A stretch of DNA of 7,987 bases from Spirochaetaceae bacterium UBA4077 (lineage in GTDB: Bacteria; Spirochaetota; Spirochaetia; Treponematales; Rectinemataceae): positions 8,829 to 16,815 of the forward strand of contig DFYR01000046.1 in the NCBI GenBank assembly GCA_002383375.1. The letters run 5' to 3'. Shown piece by piece: positions 1 through 7,587 of the stretch. The notes beneath the pieces were generated by a model that worked only from the letters and a program-made list of their open reading frames with translations, did no database searches and had not been told where the DNA came from. The position numbers were made by a program, and so were the translations under genes. Within the stretch, counting starts at the first letter, position 1. Every line of letters starts with the position of its first letter.

Positions 1-249
1 GAAAAGACTATCTCGAATATAAGGGAAATAAAAGCGCGAGGGGGTCCGGTGATCGCCGTCGGTGTCGATGGCGACGATGAGACAAAATCGCTGGTGGACG
101 ACTTTATCTCCGTGCCCAAGTCCGATTCCCGTTTCTATCCCTTTACCATGGTGATTCCCTTGCAGTTGTTCGCGTACTTCTGCGCCCTTGAGCTGGGAAG
201 GGACGTGGATCAGCCGCGGAACCTGGCCAAAAGCGTCACGGTAGAATAA
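1..249 (+). CDS. glmS: Glutamine--fructose-6-phosphate aminotransferase, C-terminal fragment
   Basis: This is the 3' end (82 codons plus TAA) of a gene entering from the left edge; the frame is open from base 1. GlmS makes glucosamine-6-phosphate from fructose-6-phosphate and glutamine, the first step to UDP-GlcNAc for cell-wall synthesis, in the cytoplasm. The fragment covers the end of the second SIS isomerase domain. It contains SNIREIKARGG (equivalent to SNIEEVRARGG in E. coli) and ends in the near-invariant tail DVDQPRNLAKSVTVE. The lysine of that tail (fragment residue 77, equivalent to E. coli Lys603) is the residue known to form the Schiff base with fructose-6-phosphate. The GTG at 49 is internal, not a start. 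No convincing terminator follows before the liv promoter region. Confidence 0.96.
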   Translation, partial: EKTISNIREIKARGGPVIAVGVDGDDETKSLVDDFISVPKSDSRFYPFTMVIPLQLFAYFCALELGRDVDQPRNLAKSVTVE

Positions 250-317
250 ATGTCCTGTACGCCGGTCGCGAGGTAGGTTGGGGCTGAATCCTTTGGGCAA
301 AGTCTGCGGAATTAAGC

Positions 318-347
318 TTGTTTGGGGTTTATCCTTGGGTTTATACT
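318..347 (+). promoter_or_regulatory. Putative sigma70-type promoter for livJ
   Basis: A -10-like TATACT lies at 342-347 (5 of 6 matches to TATAAT) and a weak -35-like TTGTTT at 318-323, with an 18-bp spacer. It sits about 36 nt upstream of the livJ ATG, in the only sizeable gap between glmS and the transporter genes. The -35 matches only in TTG, so the call rests mainly on the -10 and position. I see no clear operator next to it. Confidence 0.4.
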
Positions 348-383
348 ACCCGAGGTGTATCATCGAATCCTTCAGGAGGATCT

Positions 384-1538
384 ATGAAAAGGACATTGAT
401 GGCTGTCGCGGTCATTCTCACCATCGTTCTGCTCGGCTGCGCTGGAGGCGGCAAGGGCGATACGATCAAAGTGGGCTGGTTTGGAGCGCTGACCGGCGAC
501 CAGGCGGTCTGGGGCGAAAACGAATTCAATACCGTCAAGATGTTGTTCGAAGAATACAACAACGCTGGCGGGATCGAAGTCGGCGGCAAGAAGTACAAGC
601 TCGAGGCCATTGGCTACGACAATAAGGGCGACGCTCAGGAAGCGGTCAACGTAGTCAAAAGGCTGACCGGCCAGGACAAGGTCGTCGCGATACTGGGGCC
701 AAACGCGTCGGGTAACGCGATCCCAATAGCGCCGGTGCTCGAGCAGGCTAAGGTTCCGGACATCGCCACAGTCGCCACTAATCCCAAGGTCACTGTGCTC
801 GACGGCAAGGTAAAACCGTACAATTTCAGGGTCTGCTTCATCGACCCTTACCAAGGAGCGGTCGCGGCGGGCTATGCCTTCGATAAGTTAGGCGCTACCA
901 AGGCGGCTATCCTCTATGACGTATCCGACGATTACAGCCAGGGATTGCGCGAATTCTTCAAGATCAATTTCGAGAAGAAAGGCGGCGTCATTGTAGCCGA
1001 TGAATCGTTCAACGCGGGCGACGTGGATTTCAGACCCCAGCTTTCCAAGATCAAGGCAGCCAATCCCGACATTATCTTCATGCCCTACTTCTTCAAGGAA
1101 GTAGCCCTGTCGGCCAACCAGGCCAGGGAGCTCGGCATAACCCAGGTTATGATGGGCGGCGACGGATGGCCTTCGGAGCAGCTGATTTCCATGGGCGGCG
1201 CTTCTGTGGAAGGATGCTACTTCGTCAACCATCTGGACTATGCCGATCCCGCGGTCCAGGACTACAAGGCCCGCTACCTGGCCAAGTACGGCAAGGAGAC
1301 CGAGCTCAACGGCTTCCTGGTGCACGACGCGGTCTTGGTGTTCGTGGCAGCCTTGCAGAAAGCGGGCAAGGCTAATGGCGAGGCTATCGCCAAGGCGCTG
1401 GAGGGCATAGAGGTACAGGGAATCACCGGCAACATCAAAATCAGCCCCGAGACCCACAACCCCGAGGGAAAGGACGCGGCCATTCTCAAGATCGTGAACG
1501 GCCAGTATGTGTTCCAGGAGAAATACGCGGCGCAATAG
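384..1538 (+). CDS. livJ: Branched-chain amino acid type ABC transporter, substrate-binding lipoprotein (LivJ/LivK family)
   Basis: A 384-residue solute-binding protein of the Peripla_BP_6 (LivJ/LivK) family that captures the ligand outside the cytoplasmic membrane for LivHMGF. The ATG at 384 is chosen because AGGAGGA (374-380) lies just upstream and it begins a lipoprotein signal peptide: MKRT, a hydrophobic stretch to residue 17, then lipobox LLGC with the lipidated Cys19. The mature part opens with IKVGWFGALTGD, followed by ILGPNASGNAIPIAPV and VATNPKVT, the segments lining the ligand cleft in this fold, and YDVSDDYSQGL, typical of the hinge-spanning lobe. Length is close to family norm. 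It is first in the liv cluster, separated from livH by a terminator. The family also binds urea, amides and other amino acids, so the exact ligand is not proven by sequence. Confidence 0.93.
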   Translation: MKRTLMAVAVILTIVLLGCAGGGKGDTIKVGWFGALTGDQAVWGENEFNTVKMLFEEYNNAGGIEVGGKKYKLEAIGYDNKGDAQEAVNVVKRLTGQDKVVAILGPNASGNAIPIAPVLEQAKVPDIATVATNPKVTVLDGKVKPYNFRVCFIDPYQGAVAAGYAFDKLGATKAAILYDVSDDYSQGLREFFKINFEKKGGVIVADESFNAGDVDFRPQLSKIKAANPDIIFMPYFFKEVALSANQARELGITQVMMGGDGWPSEQLISMGGASVEGCYFVNHLDYADPAVQDYKARYLAKYGKETELNGFLVHDAVLVFVAALQKAGKANGEAIAKALEGIEVQGITGNIKISPETHNPEGKDAAILKIVNGQYVFQEKYAAQ

Positions 1539-1555
1539 TGTCTAGACTAATGTGT

Positions 1556-1603
1556 GACATCGCGGCGCCGGGCGCCTAAGCCCGGCGCCGCGGCGTCTTT
1601 TTT
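1556..1603 (+). terminator. Rho-independent terminator/attenuator between livJ and livH
   Basis: A perfect 13-bp GC-rich stem (1561-1573 pairing with 1580-1592) closes a 6-nt loop (GCCTAA). GAC at 1556-1558 and GTC at 1595-1597 can extend it across an A-C mismatch and a T-G wobble. Six Ts follow at 1598-1603. It begins 17 nt after the livJ stop and ends 27 nt before livH. I see no good promoter between it and livH, so partial readthrough probably feeds livHMGF, giving an excess of binding protein. Confidence 0.88.
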
Positions 1604-1630
1604 ATCCTACGTGAGAAAAAAGGACTGGCC

Positions 1631-2509
1631 ATGATCCAGTTTCTGCAGCAATTGATAAACGGGCTTTCGATAGGTTCTGTCTACGCGCTGATGGCTGTCG
1701 GCTATTCCCTGGTCTATTCAATAATGAGCTTCTCCAACTTCGCCCACGGCGGGGTTATCATGCTGGGGGCCTACTTTGGCTTTTTCGCCCTCACCCTCCT
1801 CAAACTACCTTTTATCCCTGCATTTATCCTGGCATGCGCAGGCACGACGCTTTTGGCGATCCTGGTGGAGCGGATCGCTTATAAGCCCTTAAGGGAGCGC
1901 AATGCGCCGTTTCTCTATTTTATCATTTCTGCCATGGGGGCTTCGATTCTTCTGGAAAACATCGTGATCGCCACGATCGGTCCCACCTTCAGGACCTATC
2001 CGCCGGTGATTCCCCGTACCCCCATTCAACTTGGGGCTTTGGCCGTCGGCCGCCTGGACCTTATCATGTTCTTTATATCGGCGGTATGCTTAACTGGACT
2101 TATTCTCTTTATAGAAAAGACAAAGATGGGCAAGGCTATCCAGGCCGCTGCCTATAATATAAAGGCCTGCGCCCTTATGGGCGTGAACACGGACAAGATT
2201 ATCTTGATCGTGTTCGGGCTGGGCGGCTTTTTAGCGGGCGTTGCAGGCGTGTTTTTCGGCATGAAATACACGGTCTATCCCCAGATCGGCAATATCACTA
2301 CCAAGTCTTTTATCGCCGCGGTCTTCGGAGGACTGGGAAGCCTTCCCGGCGCGGTCTTGGGCTCCGTGCTGCTGGGGACGATCGAAACCCTGGTGGCCGG
2401 GTATCTGTCCTCGCAGTTCCGCGATCTGATTGCCTTCGTGATCCTTATCGGTGTCCTCATTTTCAGGCCTTCGGGCATTATGGGGAAGACCACTGTGGAC
2501 AAGGCCTAG
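1631..2509 (+). CDS. livH: Branched-chain amino acid type ABC transporter permease LivH
   Basis: A 292-residue polytopic inner-membrane permease, one of two that form the translocation channel with LivM. The N-terminus (NGLSIGSVYALMAVGYSLVY, then FSNFAHG near residues 34-40) is the LivH hallmark. About eight hydrophobic segments are visible. The cytoplasmic coupling loop that docks on the ATPase lies around residues 164-188 (KTKMGKAIQAAAYN, then LMGVNTDK), followed by GLGGFLAGVAGVFFG. FGGLGSLPGAVLG and the C-terminal FRPSGIMGK are typical. AGGA at 1621-1624 is spaced 6 nt from the ATG. It is separated from livJ by a terminator, and livM begins 8 nt downstream. Confidence 0.95.
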   Translation: MIQFLQQLINGLSIGSVYALMAVGYSLVYSIMSFSNFAHGGVIMLGAYFGFFALTLLKLPFIPAFILACAGTTLLAILVERIAYKPLRERNAPFLYFIISAMGASILLENIVIATIGPTFRTYPPVIPRTPIQLGALAVGRLDLIMFFISAVCLTGLILFIEKTKMGKAIQAAAYNIKACALMGVNTDKIILIVFGLGGFLAGVAGVFFGMKYTVYPQIGNITTKSFIAAVFGGLGSLPGAVLGSVLLGTIETLVAGYLSSQFRDLIAFVILIGVLIFRPSGIMGKTTVDKA

Positions 2510-2517
2510 GAGCAGTG

Positions 2518-3453
2518 ATGGATTGGTTCTACATACAGGGAATATTGATGCTCGCCGGGATCAATCTGATCGCGGTGCTGGGCTTGAGTCTGCTCACTGG
2601 ATTCACGGGACTCTTCTCTTTCGGCCATGCGGGCTTCATGGCCATCGGAGCCTATCTGGGCGCCTTCATGACCGTGTCGCCTACCACCAGCCCGGCCGGC
2701 CTGGGGCTTCCCTTCGCTGTGGGTGTTATCGCAGGAGGCGCCGGCGCGGGGATAGTGAGCTACTTTATAGGCCGCATAACGCTCAACCTGAAGGGCGACT
2801 ATTTCTGCATAGCCACTTTGGGATTCGGCGAAGCAATCAGGCTGATTCTCAACAACGTACAGCTCTTCGGCGGCTCCCGGGGCTGGCCGGGCGTTCCCTA
2901 TAAATCAACCCTCCCTGCCATTATCATCGTGGATATTCTGGCGGTGATTTTTTTGGCCAACCTGGTACGCTCCCGGCACGGCCGGAACATGATAGCCGTA
3001 CGAGAGGAGGAATTGGCTGCCCAGATCGCCGGGATTAATGTTTTCAAGTACAAGATGATCGCCTTGGTGGTGAGCGCCGTATATGCCGGAGTCGCCGGGG
3101 TGTTCTTCGGTCATTACATGACCTTCATCCAGCCCAAGATGTTCTCCATGACCAAGTCCACCGAGCTGACAATCATTGTCATTTTCGGCGGCCTGGGTTC
3201 CATATCGGGATCGGTGCTGGGCGCTCTTCTGCTTACCGCGCTGCCTGAGATCCTTAGGGCCTTCGAAATTTGGAGGCTTGTATTCTATGGAGCTGCGGTG
3301 ATTCTCATCATGATCTCCAGGCCGAAGGGCTTGATGGGCGGCATGGAGCTTACCCCCGCTGGCCTCCGCAAGGCGCGCAACGAACGCAAAGCCCGGATTC
3401 TGGCCTTGAAGGAGAGCAAGAACGGGCAAAACGGGGAGGCCGGCCTTGGCTGA
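2518..3453 (+). CDS. livM: Branched-chain amino acid type ABC transporter permease LivM
   Basis: A 311-residue inner-membrane permease that pairs with LivH. Visible family motifs are LIAVLGLSLLTGFTGLFSFG then HAGFMAIGAYLGA (residues about 17-49), FGGSRGWPGVP (118-127), and the ATPase-coupling loop RSRHGRNMIAVREEELAAQI (151-170) followed by AGIN. FGGLGSISGSVLGA and the C-terminal SRPKGLMGG are also typical. ATG 2518 is preferred over the overlapping GTG 2515: AGGAG at 2508-2512 is 5 nt from the ATG but only 2 nt from the GTG. The C-terminus ends in a basic, polar tail after the last membrane segment. The gene overlaps livG by 8 nt, suggesting translational coupling. Confidence 0.95.
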   Translation: MDWFYIQGILMLAGINLIAVLGLSLLTGFTGLFSFGHAGFMAIGAYLGAFMTVSPTTSPAGLGLPFAVGVIAGGAGAGIVSYFIGRITLNLKGDYFCIATLGFGEAIRLILNNVQLFGGSRGWPGVPYKSTLPAIIIVDILAVIFLANLVRSRHGRNMIAVREEELAAQIAGINVFKYKMIALVVSAVYAGVAGVFFGHYMTFIQPKMFSMTKSTELTIIVIFGGLGSISGSVLGALLLTALPEILRAFEIWRLVFYGAAVILIMISRPKGLMGGMELTPAGLRKARNERKARILALKESKNGQNGEAGLG

Positions 3454-4219
3454 TATATTAGAGATTAGCCGGCTGACCAAACGATTCGGGGGTCTTGCGG
3501 CGGTGAACGATGTCAGTTTTTCAGTCCCCGAAGGAGGAATTTTCGGGCTTATCGGTCCTAACGGAGCCGGAAAGACCACAATTTTCAACCTTATCACCGG
3601 TGTCTATTCCCTGACCGAGGGCGATGTGCGATTCAGGGGAAAGAGCATAAGCGGTCTTCCGCCCTTCAAGATCGCAGACATGGGGATAACCAGGACCTTC
3701 CAGAACATACGACTCTTCAAGAACCTTACGGTGTTCGAAAATGTCCTCACTGCCTGCCACCTGGGCGCCAGCTACAGCATAATCGATTCGGTTCTGCGGC
3801 TGCCCAGGTTCAGAAAAGAAGAAAAAGCCCTATTTAAAAAGGCAGAAAATCTATTATCCATCATGGGGCTTACCGAGCGCAGGGACCTTGTGGCCAATAA
3901 TCTTCCTTACGGAATGCAGCGGCGCCTGGAAATAGTCCGCGCCCTGGCCTTGGACCCGACACTCCTCTTGCTGGACGAGCCTGCGGCGGGGATGAACCCC
4001 GACGAGACGGAGCAGCTGATGCGTCTCATTGTCCGCATACGGGACGAATTCAAGCTAAGCGTCCTCGTGATCGAGCACCATATGGACCTCATTATGGGCA
4101 TCTGCGAACAGATTGTCGTGCTCAATTTCGGGATCAAGCTAGCCGAAGGCTGTGCGGCCGACATCTCGAAGGACCCGAAGGTTATCGAAGCCTATCTGGG
4201 CGCCACGGAGGAGGTCTAG
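3446..4219 (+). CDS. livG: Branched-chain amino acid type ABC transporter ATP-binding protein LivG
   Basis: A 257-residue cytoplasmic ATPase that energises LivHM together with LivF. Nucleotide-binding motifs appear in order: Walker A GPNGAGKTT (37-45), Q-loop RTFQNIRLF (Gln86), ABC signature in its LivG form LPYGMQRRLEIVRAL (from 153), Walker B LLLLDEP (Asp177, catalytic Glu178), and switch histidine in VIEHHMD (His211). The tail VIEAYLGA is typical of Liv ATPases. The start is a TTG inside the end of livM, supported by GGAGG at 3435-3439 with 6-nt spacing and by the expected N-terminus ILEISRLTKRFGG. The 8-nt overlap with livM and the 1-nt gap to livF suggest coupled translation. Confidence 0.95.
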   Translation: MADILEISRLTKRFGGLAAVNDVSFSVPEGGIFGLIGPNGAGKTTIFNLITGVYSLTEGDVRFRGKSISGLPPFKIADMGITRTFQNIRLFKNLTVFENVLTACHLGASYSIIDSVLRLPRFRKEEKALFKKAENLLSIMGLTERRDLVANNLPYGMQRRLEIVRALALDPTLLLLDEPAAGMNPDETEQLMRLIVRIRDEFKLSVLVIEHHMDLIMGICEQIVVLNFGIKLAEGCAADISKDPKVIEAYLGATEEV

Positions 4220-4220
4220 G

Positions 4221-4943
<723 letters not shown>

Positions 4944-4944
4944 G

Positions 4945-5349
4945 CTAGAAAATTCCCAATAGAGAGAAGCCCGCTATAATCGCCGCAGCCATTAGAACGA
5001 TTGTGATCCTGCCCGACCAGCGATGGAGCTTTTTTAATCCGGCGATTTTCGTCTTGTCCTTCGTTTTGAACATGGCAAAACCGAGGGCGGGGGTGCTTGC
5101 GATAAGAATCAGGGCAGCGGCGCCGTAAAAGGCATGGCTCACCCTGAAGTGAGGGCCGCCGGAAGTCCGGACCGATATGGCTATGATGACGACCGCCGAT
5201 AGGACCATGACGGCTGCGGTTATGTTGAGTCCCTTATGGACTTTCAGCCACCACTTTTTTTTCTTGCAGAACCGAGAGACGACGATGCCCGAGGACATGG
5301 CGAGAAAGGCTGCGCTCATGAGCCCCAGATGCAGGTAGACGGGGATCAA
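4945..5349 (-). CDS. Cytochrome b561-like four-helix membrane protein, partner of the DOMON protein
   Basis: A 134-residue protein with four hydrophobic helices, each with one histidine where the DOMON-associated b561 core (CYBDOM/FRRS1 type) has its heme ligands: His7 in YLHLGLM, His38 in WWLKVHKGLN, His72 in RVSHAFYG and His109 in LKKLHRWSGR. The lysine-rich loops (KKKKWW after helix 1, KTKDKTK before helix 4) predict cytoplasmic sides there. That places His7/His72 near the outer face and His38/His109 near the inner face, as expected for two b hemes passing electrons across the membrane. The TTG start overlaps the DOMON stop (shared TTGA), so translation is probably coupled; I see no strong ribosome-binding site. 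Heme binding and direction of electron flow are inferred. A non-heme DUF420-like membrane protein is an alternative. Confidence 0.75.
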   Translation of the reverse strand: MIPVYLHLGLMSAAFLAMSSGIVVSRFCKKKKWWLKVHKGLNITAAVMVLSAVVIIAISVRTSGGPHFRVSHAFYGAAALILIASTPALGFAMFKTKDKTKIAGLKKLHRWSGRITIVLMAAAIIAGFSLLGIF

Positions 5350-5903
5350 TTCGAGCCTGACATGTCGAGGGTCGCGCTGCCTGCCTTGCTATGCTTGGCG
5401 TTGAAGCCCATGCTTTGAGAATAAGCCCAGATAATCTTTAGGGCGCCCTTTGCGGGAATCGGCTTGTCGGACTTGTCCCCGGTAACGAGGTCCCTGGAAA
5501 ACTCAAACACCACCCTGTTACCTGTACGAAGCCCCGCGAAGCTAAGGATGGAATCCTTCCCGCCCTGGTCTACGTCGGCAGGATGAGGGCCGAACATGCC
5601 GGTGGACCAGGCATCCACCGCCTTTACGACGCCGGAAGCTTCCACAAAGCCGAAGACCATGTCGGAGTTGGCCATTATCCTGCTAGGCTCGAAGCCGATC
5701 GAGACCCAGCCTTTGGCTTCAGAGTCTATGGCCATGAAAATCTTCTCTCCGACAATCCGCCATAGGAGCTTGAAACTGCCCTTGTCGAAACTCTCTTCCC
5801 GGGCATACTCACCAGGAAGTATTTTGCCGTCAACGTCAACCGCGCTTGCCACTGAGACCGCCATGCCGATGAGCAACAGCGCCGCCGCTAGTTTTCTTTT
5901 CAC
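5346..5903 (-). CDS. Secreted DOMON-domain protein, predicted extracytoplasmic heme b carrier
   Basis: A 185-residue protein from the GTG at 5903. The start gives a signal peptide (MKRKLAAALLLIGMAV, then cleavage site ASA after residue 21) with no lipobox. The frame is open upstream to a TTG at 5972, but that extension would bury the signal peptide. The mature part matches the DOMON pattern: LLWRIVGEKIFMAIDSEAKG, GWVSIGF, IMANSDMVFGFV, VVKAVDAWS, RVVFEFSRDLVTGDKSDKPI and a late AKHSKAGSATL. By analogy with cellobiose dehydrogenase-type cytochromes, Met77 (in IMANSD) and His171 (in AKHSKAG) are candidate axial heme ligands. It lies upstream of and overlaps the b561-like gene, so it likely delivers or accepts electrons at that protein's outer face. 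The redox partner or substrate is unknown, and a sugar- or ligand-binding DOMON without heme cannot be excluded. Confidence 0.8.
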   Translation of the reverse strand: MKRKLAAALLLIGMAVSVASAVDVDGKILPGEYAREESFDKGSFKLLWRIVGEKIFMAIDSEAKGWVSIGFEPSRIMANSDMVFGFVEASGVVKAVDAWSTGMFGPHPADVDQGGKDSILSFAGLRTGNRVVFEFSRDLVTGDKSDKPIPAKGALKIIWAYSQSMGFNAKHSKAGSATLDMSGSN

Positions 5904-5938
5904 GGAGTAAATGTAATGCAATAAAAGCGGCGGCGCAA
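5903..5938 (-). promoter_or_regulatory. Possible promoter for the DOMON/b561 pair, perhaps leaderless
   Basis: On the - strand a -35-like TTGCGC (5938-5933), a 17-bp spacer and a -10-like TACATT (5915-5910) precede the GTG start at 5903 by only 6 nt, so transcription would begin at about the start codon itself. No Shine-Dalgarno sequence is visible (TACTCC precedes GTG), which fits leaderless translation. The -35 matches consensus only in TTG, so this is suggestive only. Confidence 0.3.
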
Positions 5939-5987
5939 GGCTTGAATTTTTGCATGCGATAAATCGAGGCAAAAGCTCGGCCAGCTC

Positions 5988-6013
5988 TGGTTAAAGCATC
6001 ATCACTTTAACCA
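5988..6013. repeat. 9-bp inverted repeat between the M20 and DOMON genes
   Basis: TGGTTAAAG (5988-5996) and CTTTAACCA (6005-6013) are perfect inverted arms around CATCATCA. The element lies in the 145-nt gap between the M20 stop and the DOMON start. No T-run follows on either strand, so it is not a standard terminator. It could be an operator or an mRNA processing hairpin. Confidence 0.45.
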
Positions 6014-6048
6014 CGAAGCCTAACGAGGCCGATTTTTCGTTTTCTCGC

Positions 6049-7407
6049 TCAGAGCGATCCGATCAGAGTCATGTAAAAGGCAGCGCATCGTTCGAGGTCG
6101 GTCACTTTTACCCTCTCGTTGGCCGCGTGCACGCGGGCGAGATCCTCCTGGGTTTGGGGAAGGGCCGTGAAGCGATAGATCGCTTCTGCAAGGTCTTTGT
6201 AGTGCTTTGTGTCGGTGGCGGCGCTGAAAAGAAAGGGAAGACAAAACGCTTCAGAGTGTGAGCGGGACAGGGCTTTTTCGATAAAACCCCAGCCCTCGTG
6301 GCCGACGGAGGATTCGTTGGAGGCTTCCACAATCTGGCCTTCGTGCTTTGCTGCGACCTCCGCGCCGAAGGGGGATACCAACGCGTTCAATCTATCGATG
6401 ATCCAGGATGAGCTTTCGCCAGGCAGTATGCGCACGTTGAGCGTCGCCTGGGCTTTCTCGGCCAGGACGTTCTCCTTGGGGCTTCCCTCCAGCATCGTAC
6501 AGGCCACGGTACTGCGGATAAGGGCGTTCGTCGTAGGCGTGGCGGAAAAAGCGGCCCGTATGAAAGGTCCTGCCAGTCCGGCGAACCTGAAAAGCAGCCT
6601 GTACGGCTGCGCAGAAACTGTCGACAAGCGCCTTAAAAACGTGGCCAGCGTTCTGGTGATTCTCGCCGGGAATGGTCTTTTTTGAATTGCGATGATCGCC
6701 TTGGCAAGATTGGCCGTGGCGCTGTCTTTGGGGGGCATGGAAGCGTGGCCGCCTTTGCCTTTGGTGGTCAGCAGAAGGTCGGCGTAGCCTTTTTCCGCCA
6801 CGCCGATCAAGGCCAGGGGGCGTTGGGCGAAGGAGAGCATACCTGTAGATATAGGACCGCCCTCATCCAGGAGAAAAGAAGCCTTCACGCCATCCTCTGC
6901 CAGGCGGCGCGCTATCGCTCGAGCCCCTCGCGTGCCCCCCGTTTCCTCGTCTCCGCCAAAGGCTAAGAAGACGGTCCGGCGGGGTTTGAAGCCCTGGGTT
7001 ATCAGCTGTTCGGCTGCCTCCATGATCGAAGCCATGAGGACCTTGATATCCTGGCTGCCTCTTCCCCAGAGCTCCCCATCGACGAGGGTCCCGGAAAAAG
7101 GAGCCTGCTTCCACGCCTCGGGATTTCCTTCGGGAACCACGTCGAAGTGCGCGCAGAGAATCGCCGGAGACAGGTTCGGATCGCTTCCTTCCCAGGTATA
7201 GAGAAGCGCCCGGTCTGAGGGCTTCTCAAGCTTCAAAGCCTGGTGAAGTTTTGGGAAAAGCAGAGGCAGTGTATCGATGAGTCCCGTAAAAGCTTCCTCA
7301 GATTCCTCCGCCGCTGTATAGGATGAGACCGTCGCGAACTGGATGAGGCGGGAGAGCTTTTTCGCCAGGTCGGGGAAGGCTAGGGCTTTATTTCCAGGGT
7401 TCGTCAT
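6049..7407 (-). CDS. M20 family zinc metallopeptidase (CPS1/PM20D1/PepV-like)
   Basis: A 452-residue predicted cytoplasmic hydrolase with the complete M20 dinuclear zinc set: His87 and Asp89 in AHFDVVP, bridging Asp120 in GRGSQDIK, catalytic Glu154 and zinc ligand Glu155 in GGDEETGG, Asp181 in LLDEGG, and His402 in TDTKHY. His221 in GKGGHASMPP is the lid/dimerisation-domain histidine that completes the active site across the dimer. The motif spacing, KQAPFSGTLVDGELWGRG and the long segment after the lid domain resemble yeast carboxypeptidase S and mammalian PM20D1 more than ArgE or DapE. Members cleave dipeptides or N-acyl amino acids; the substrate here is unknown. There is no signal peptide. 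The ATG at 7407 starts it; AGGA lies 10 nt upstream, a rather long spacing. A promoter-like pair lies at 7430-7458. Confidence 0.9.
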   Translation of the reverse strand: MTNPGNKALAFPDLAKKLSRLIQFATVSSYTAAEESEEAFTGLIDTLPLLFPKLHQALKLEKPSDRALLYTWEGSDPNLSPAILCAHFDVVPEGNPEAWKQAPFSGTLVDGELWGRGSQDIKVLMASIMEAAEQLITQGFKPRRTVFLAFGGDEETGGTRGARAIARRLAEDGVKASFLLDEGGPISTGMLSFAQRPLALIGVAEKGYADLLLTTKGKGGHASMPPKDSATANLAKAIIAIQKRPFPARITRTLATFLRRLSTVSAQPYRLLFRFAGLAGPFIRAAFSATPTTNALIRSTVACTMLEGSPKENVLAEKAQATLNVRILPGESSSWIIDRLNALVSPFGAEVAAKHEGQIVEASNESSVGHEGWGFIEKALSRSHSEAFCLPFLFSAATDTKHYKDLAEAIYRFTALPQTQEDLARVHAANERVKVTDLERCAAFYMTLIGSL

Positions 7408-7429
7408 GATGAGAGTGTCCTTTTAATGG

Positions 7430-7458
7430 AGTATGGGGAAGCTTCGCTGTAAGGTCAA
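7430..7458 (-). promoter_or_regulatory. Putative promoter for the M20 peptidase gene
   Basis: On the - strand, TTGACC (7458-7453, 5 of 6 to consensus) and CATACT (7435-7430, 4 of 6) are separated by exactly 17 bp. Transcription would start roughly 15-20 nt upstream of the ATG at 7407. Position and spacing fit a sigma70-type promoter, but neither box is perfect. Confidence 0.45.
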
Positions 7459-7474
7459 TATTGCTTAAAGAAAT

Positions 7475-7490
7475 CCTATTGCTAAATAGG
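7475..7490. repeat. Short inverted repeat in the divergent intergenic region
   Basis: CCTATT (7475-7480) and AATAGG (7485-7490) are perfect 6-bp arms around GCTA. The repeat lies upstream of the predicted M20 promoter in an AT-rich stretch. It may be a regulator-binding site, but in sequence this AT-rich such a repeat can arise by chance. Confidence 0.25.
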
Positions 7491-7554
7491 TCATATAAAT
7501 CTTTCTTTTTGAAAGGATAAATATAAAGCAAAATCGTTTTTCTACCGTAAAATA

Positions 7555-7587
7555 TTGACAGGTTTTCGAAAAAGACGAGAATAAAAT
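7555..7587 (+). promoter_or_regulatory. Putative promoter region for the right-edge lipoprotein gene
   Basis: A perfect -35 TTGACA lies at 7555-7560. The best -10 matches sit too far away: AATAAA at 7580-7585 (19-bp spacer) or TAAAAT at 7582-7587 (21-bp spacer). A 10-bp palindrome, TTTTCGAAAA (7563-7572), lies between the boxes. The region is about 40 nt upstream of the predicted start. It otherwise holds no convincing gene. Confidence 0.35.

Noticed and set aside
291..302. CTTTG/CAAAG hairpin after glmS as a terminator
   Set aside because: The stem is very short, the loop is 2-4 nt and no T-run follows.
888..1535. Open frame of 215 codons antisense to livJ
   Set aside because: It lies wholly opposite a well-supported gene, has no recognisable motif, and its openness follows from the codon bias of livJ.
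2905..3597. Open frame of 230 codons antisense to livM and livG
   Set aside because: It spans the junction of two clear genes on the other strand, and its low-complexity sequence shows no family features.
6046..6056. CGCTC/GAGCG palindrome at the M20 stop codon
   Set aside because: The central spacer is 1 nt, so it cannot form a stable hairpin as written, and the - strand continues into A-rich rather than T-rich sequence.
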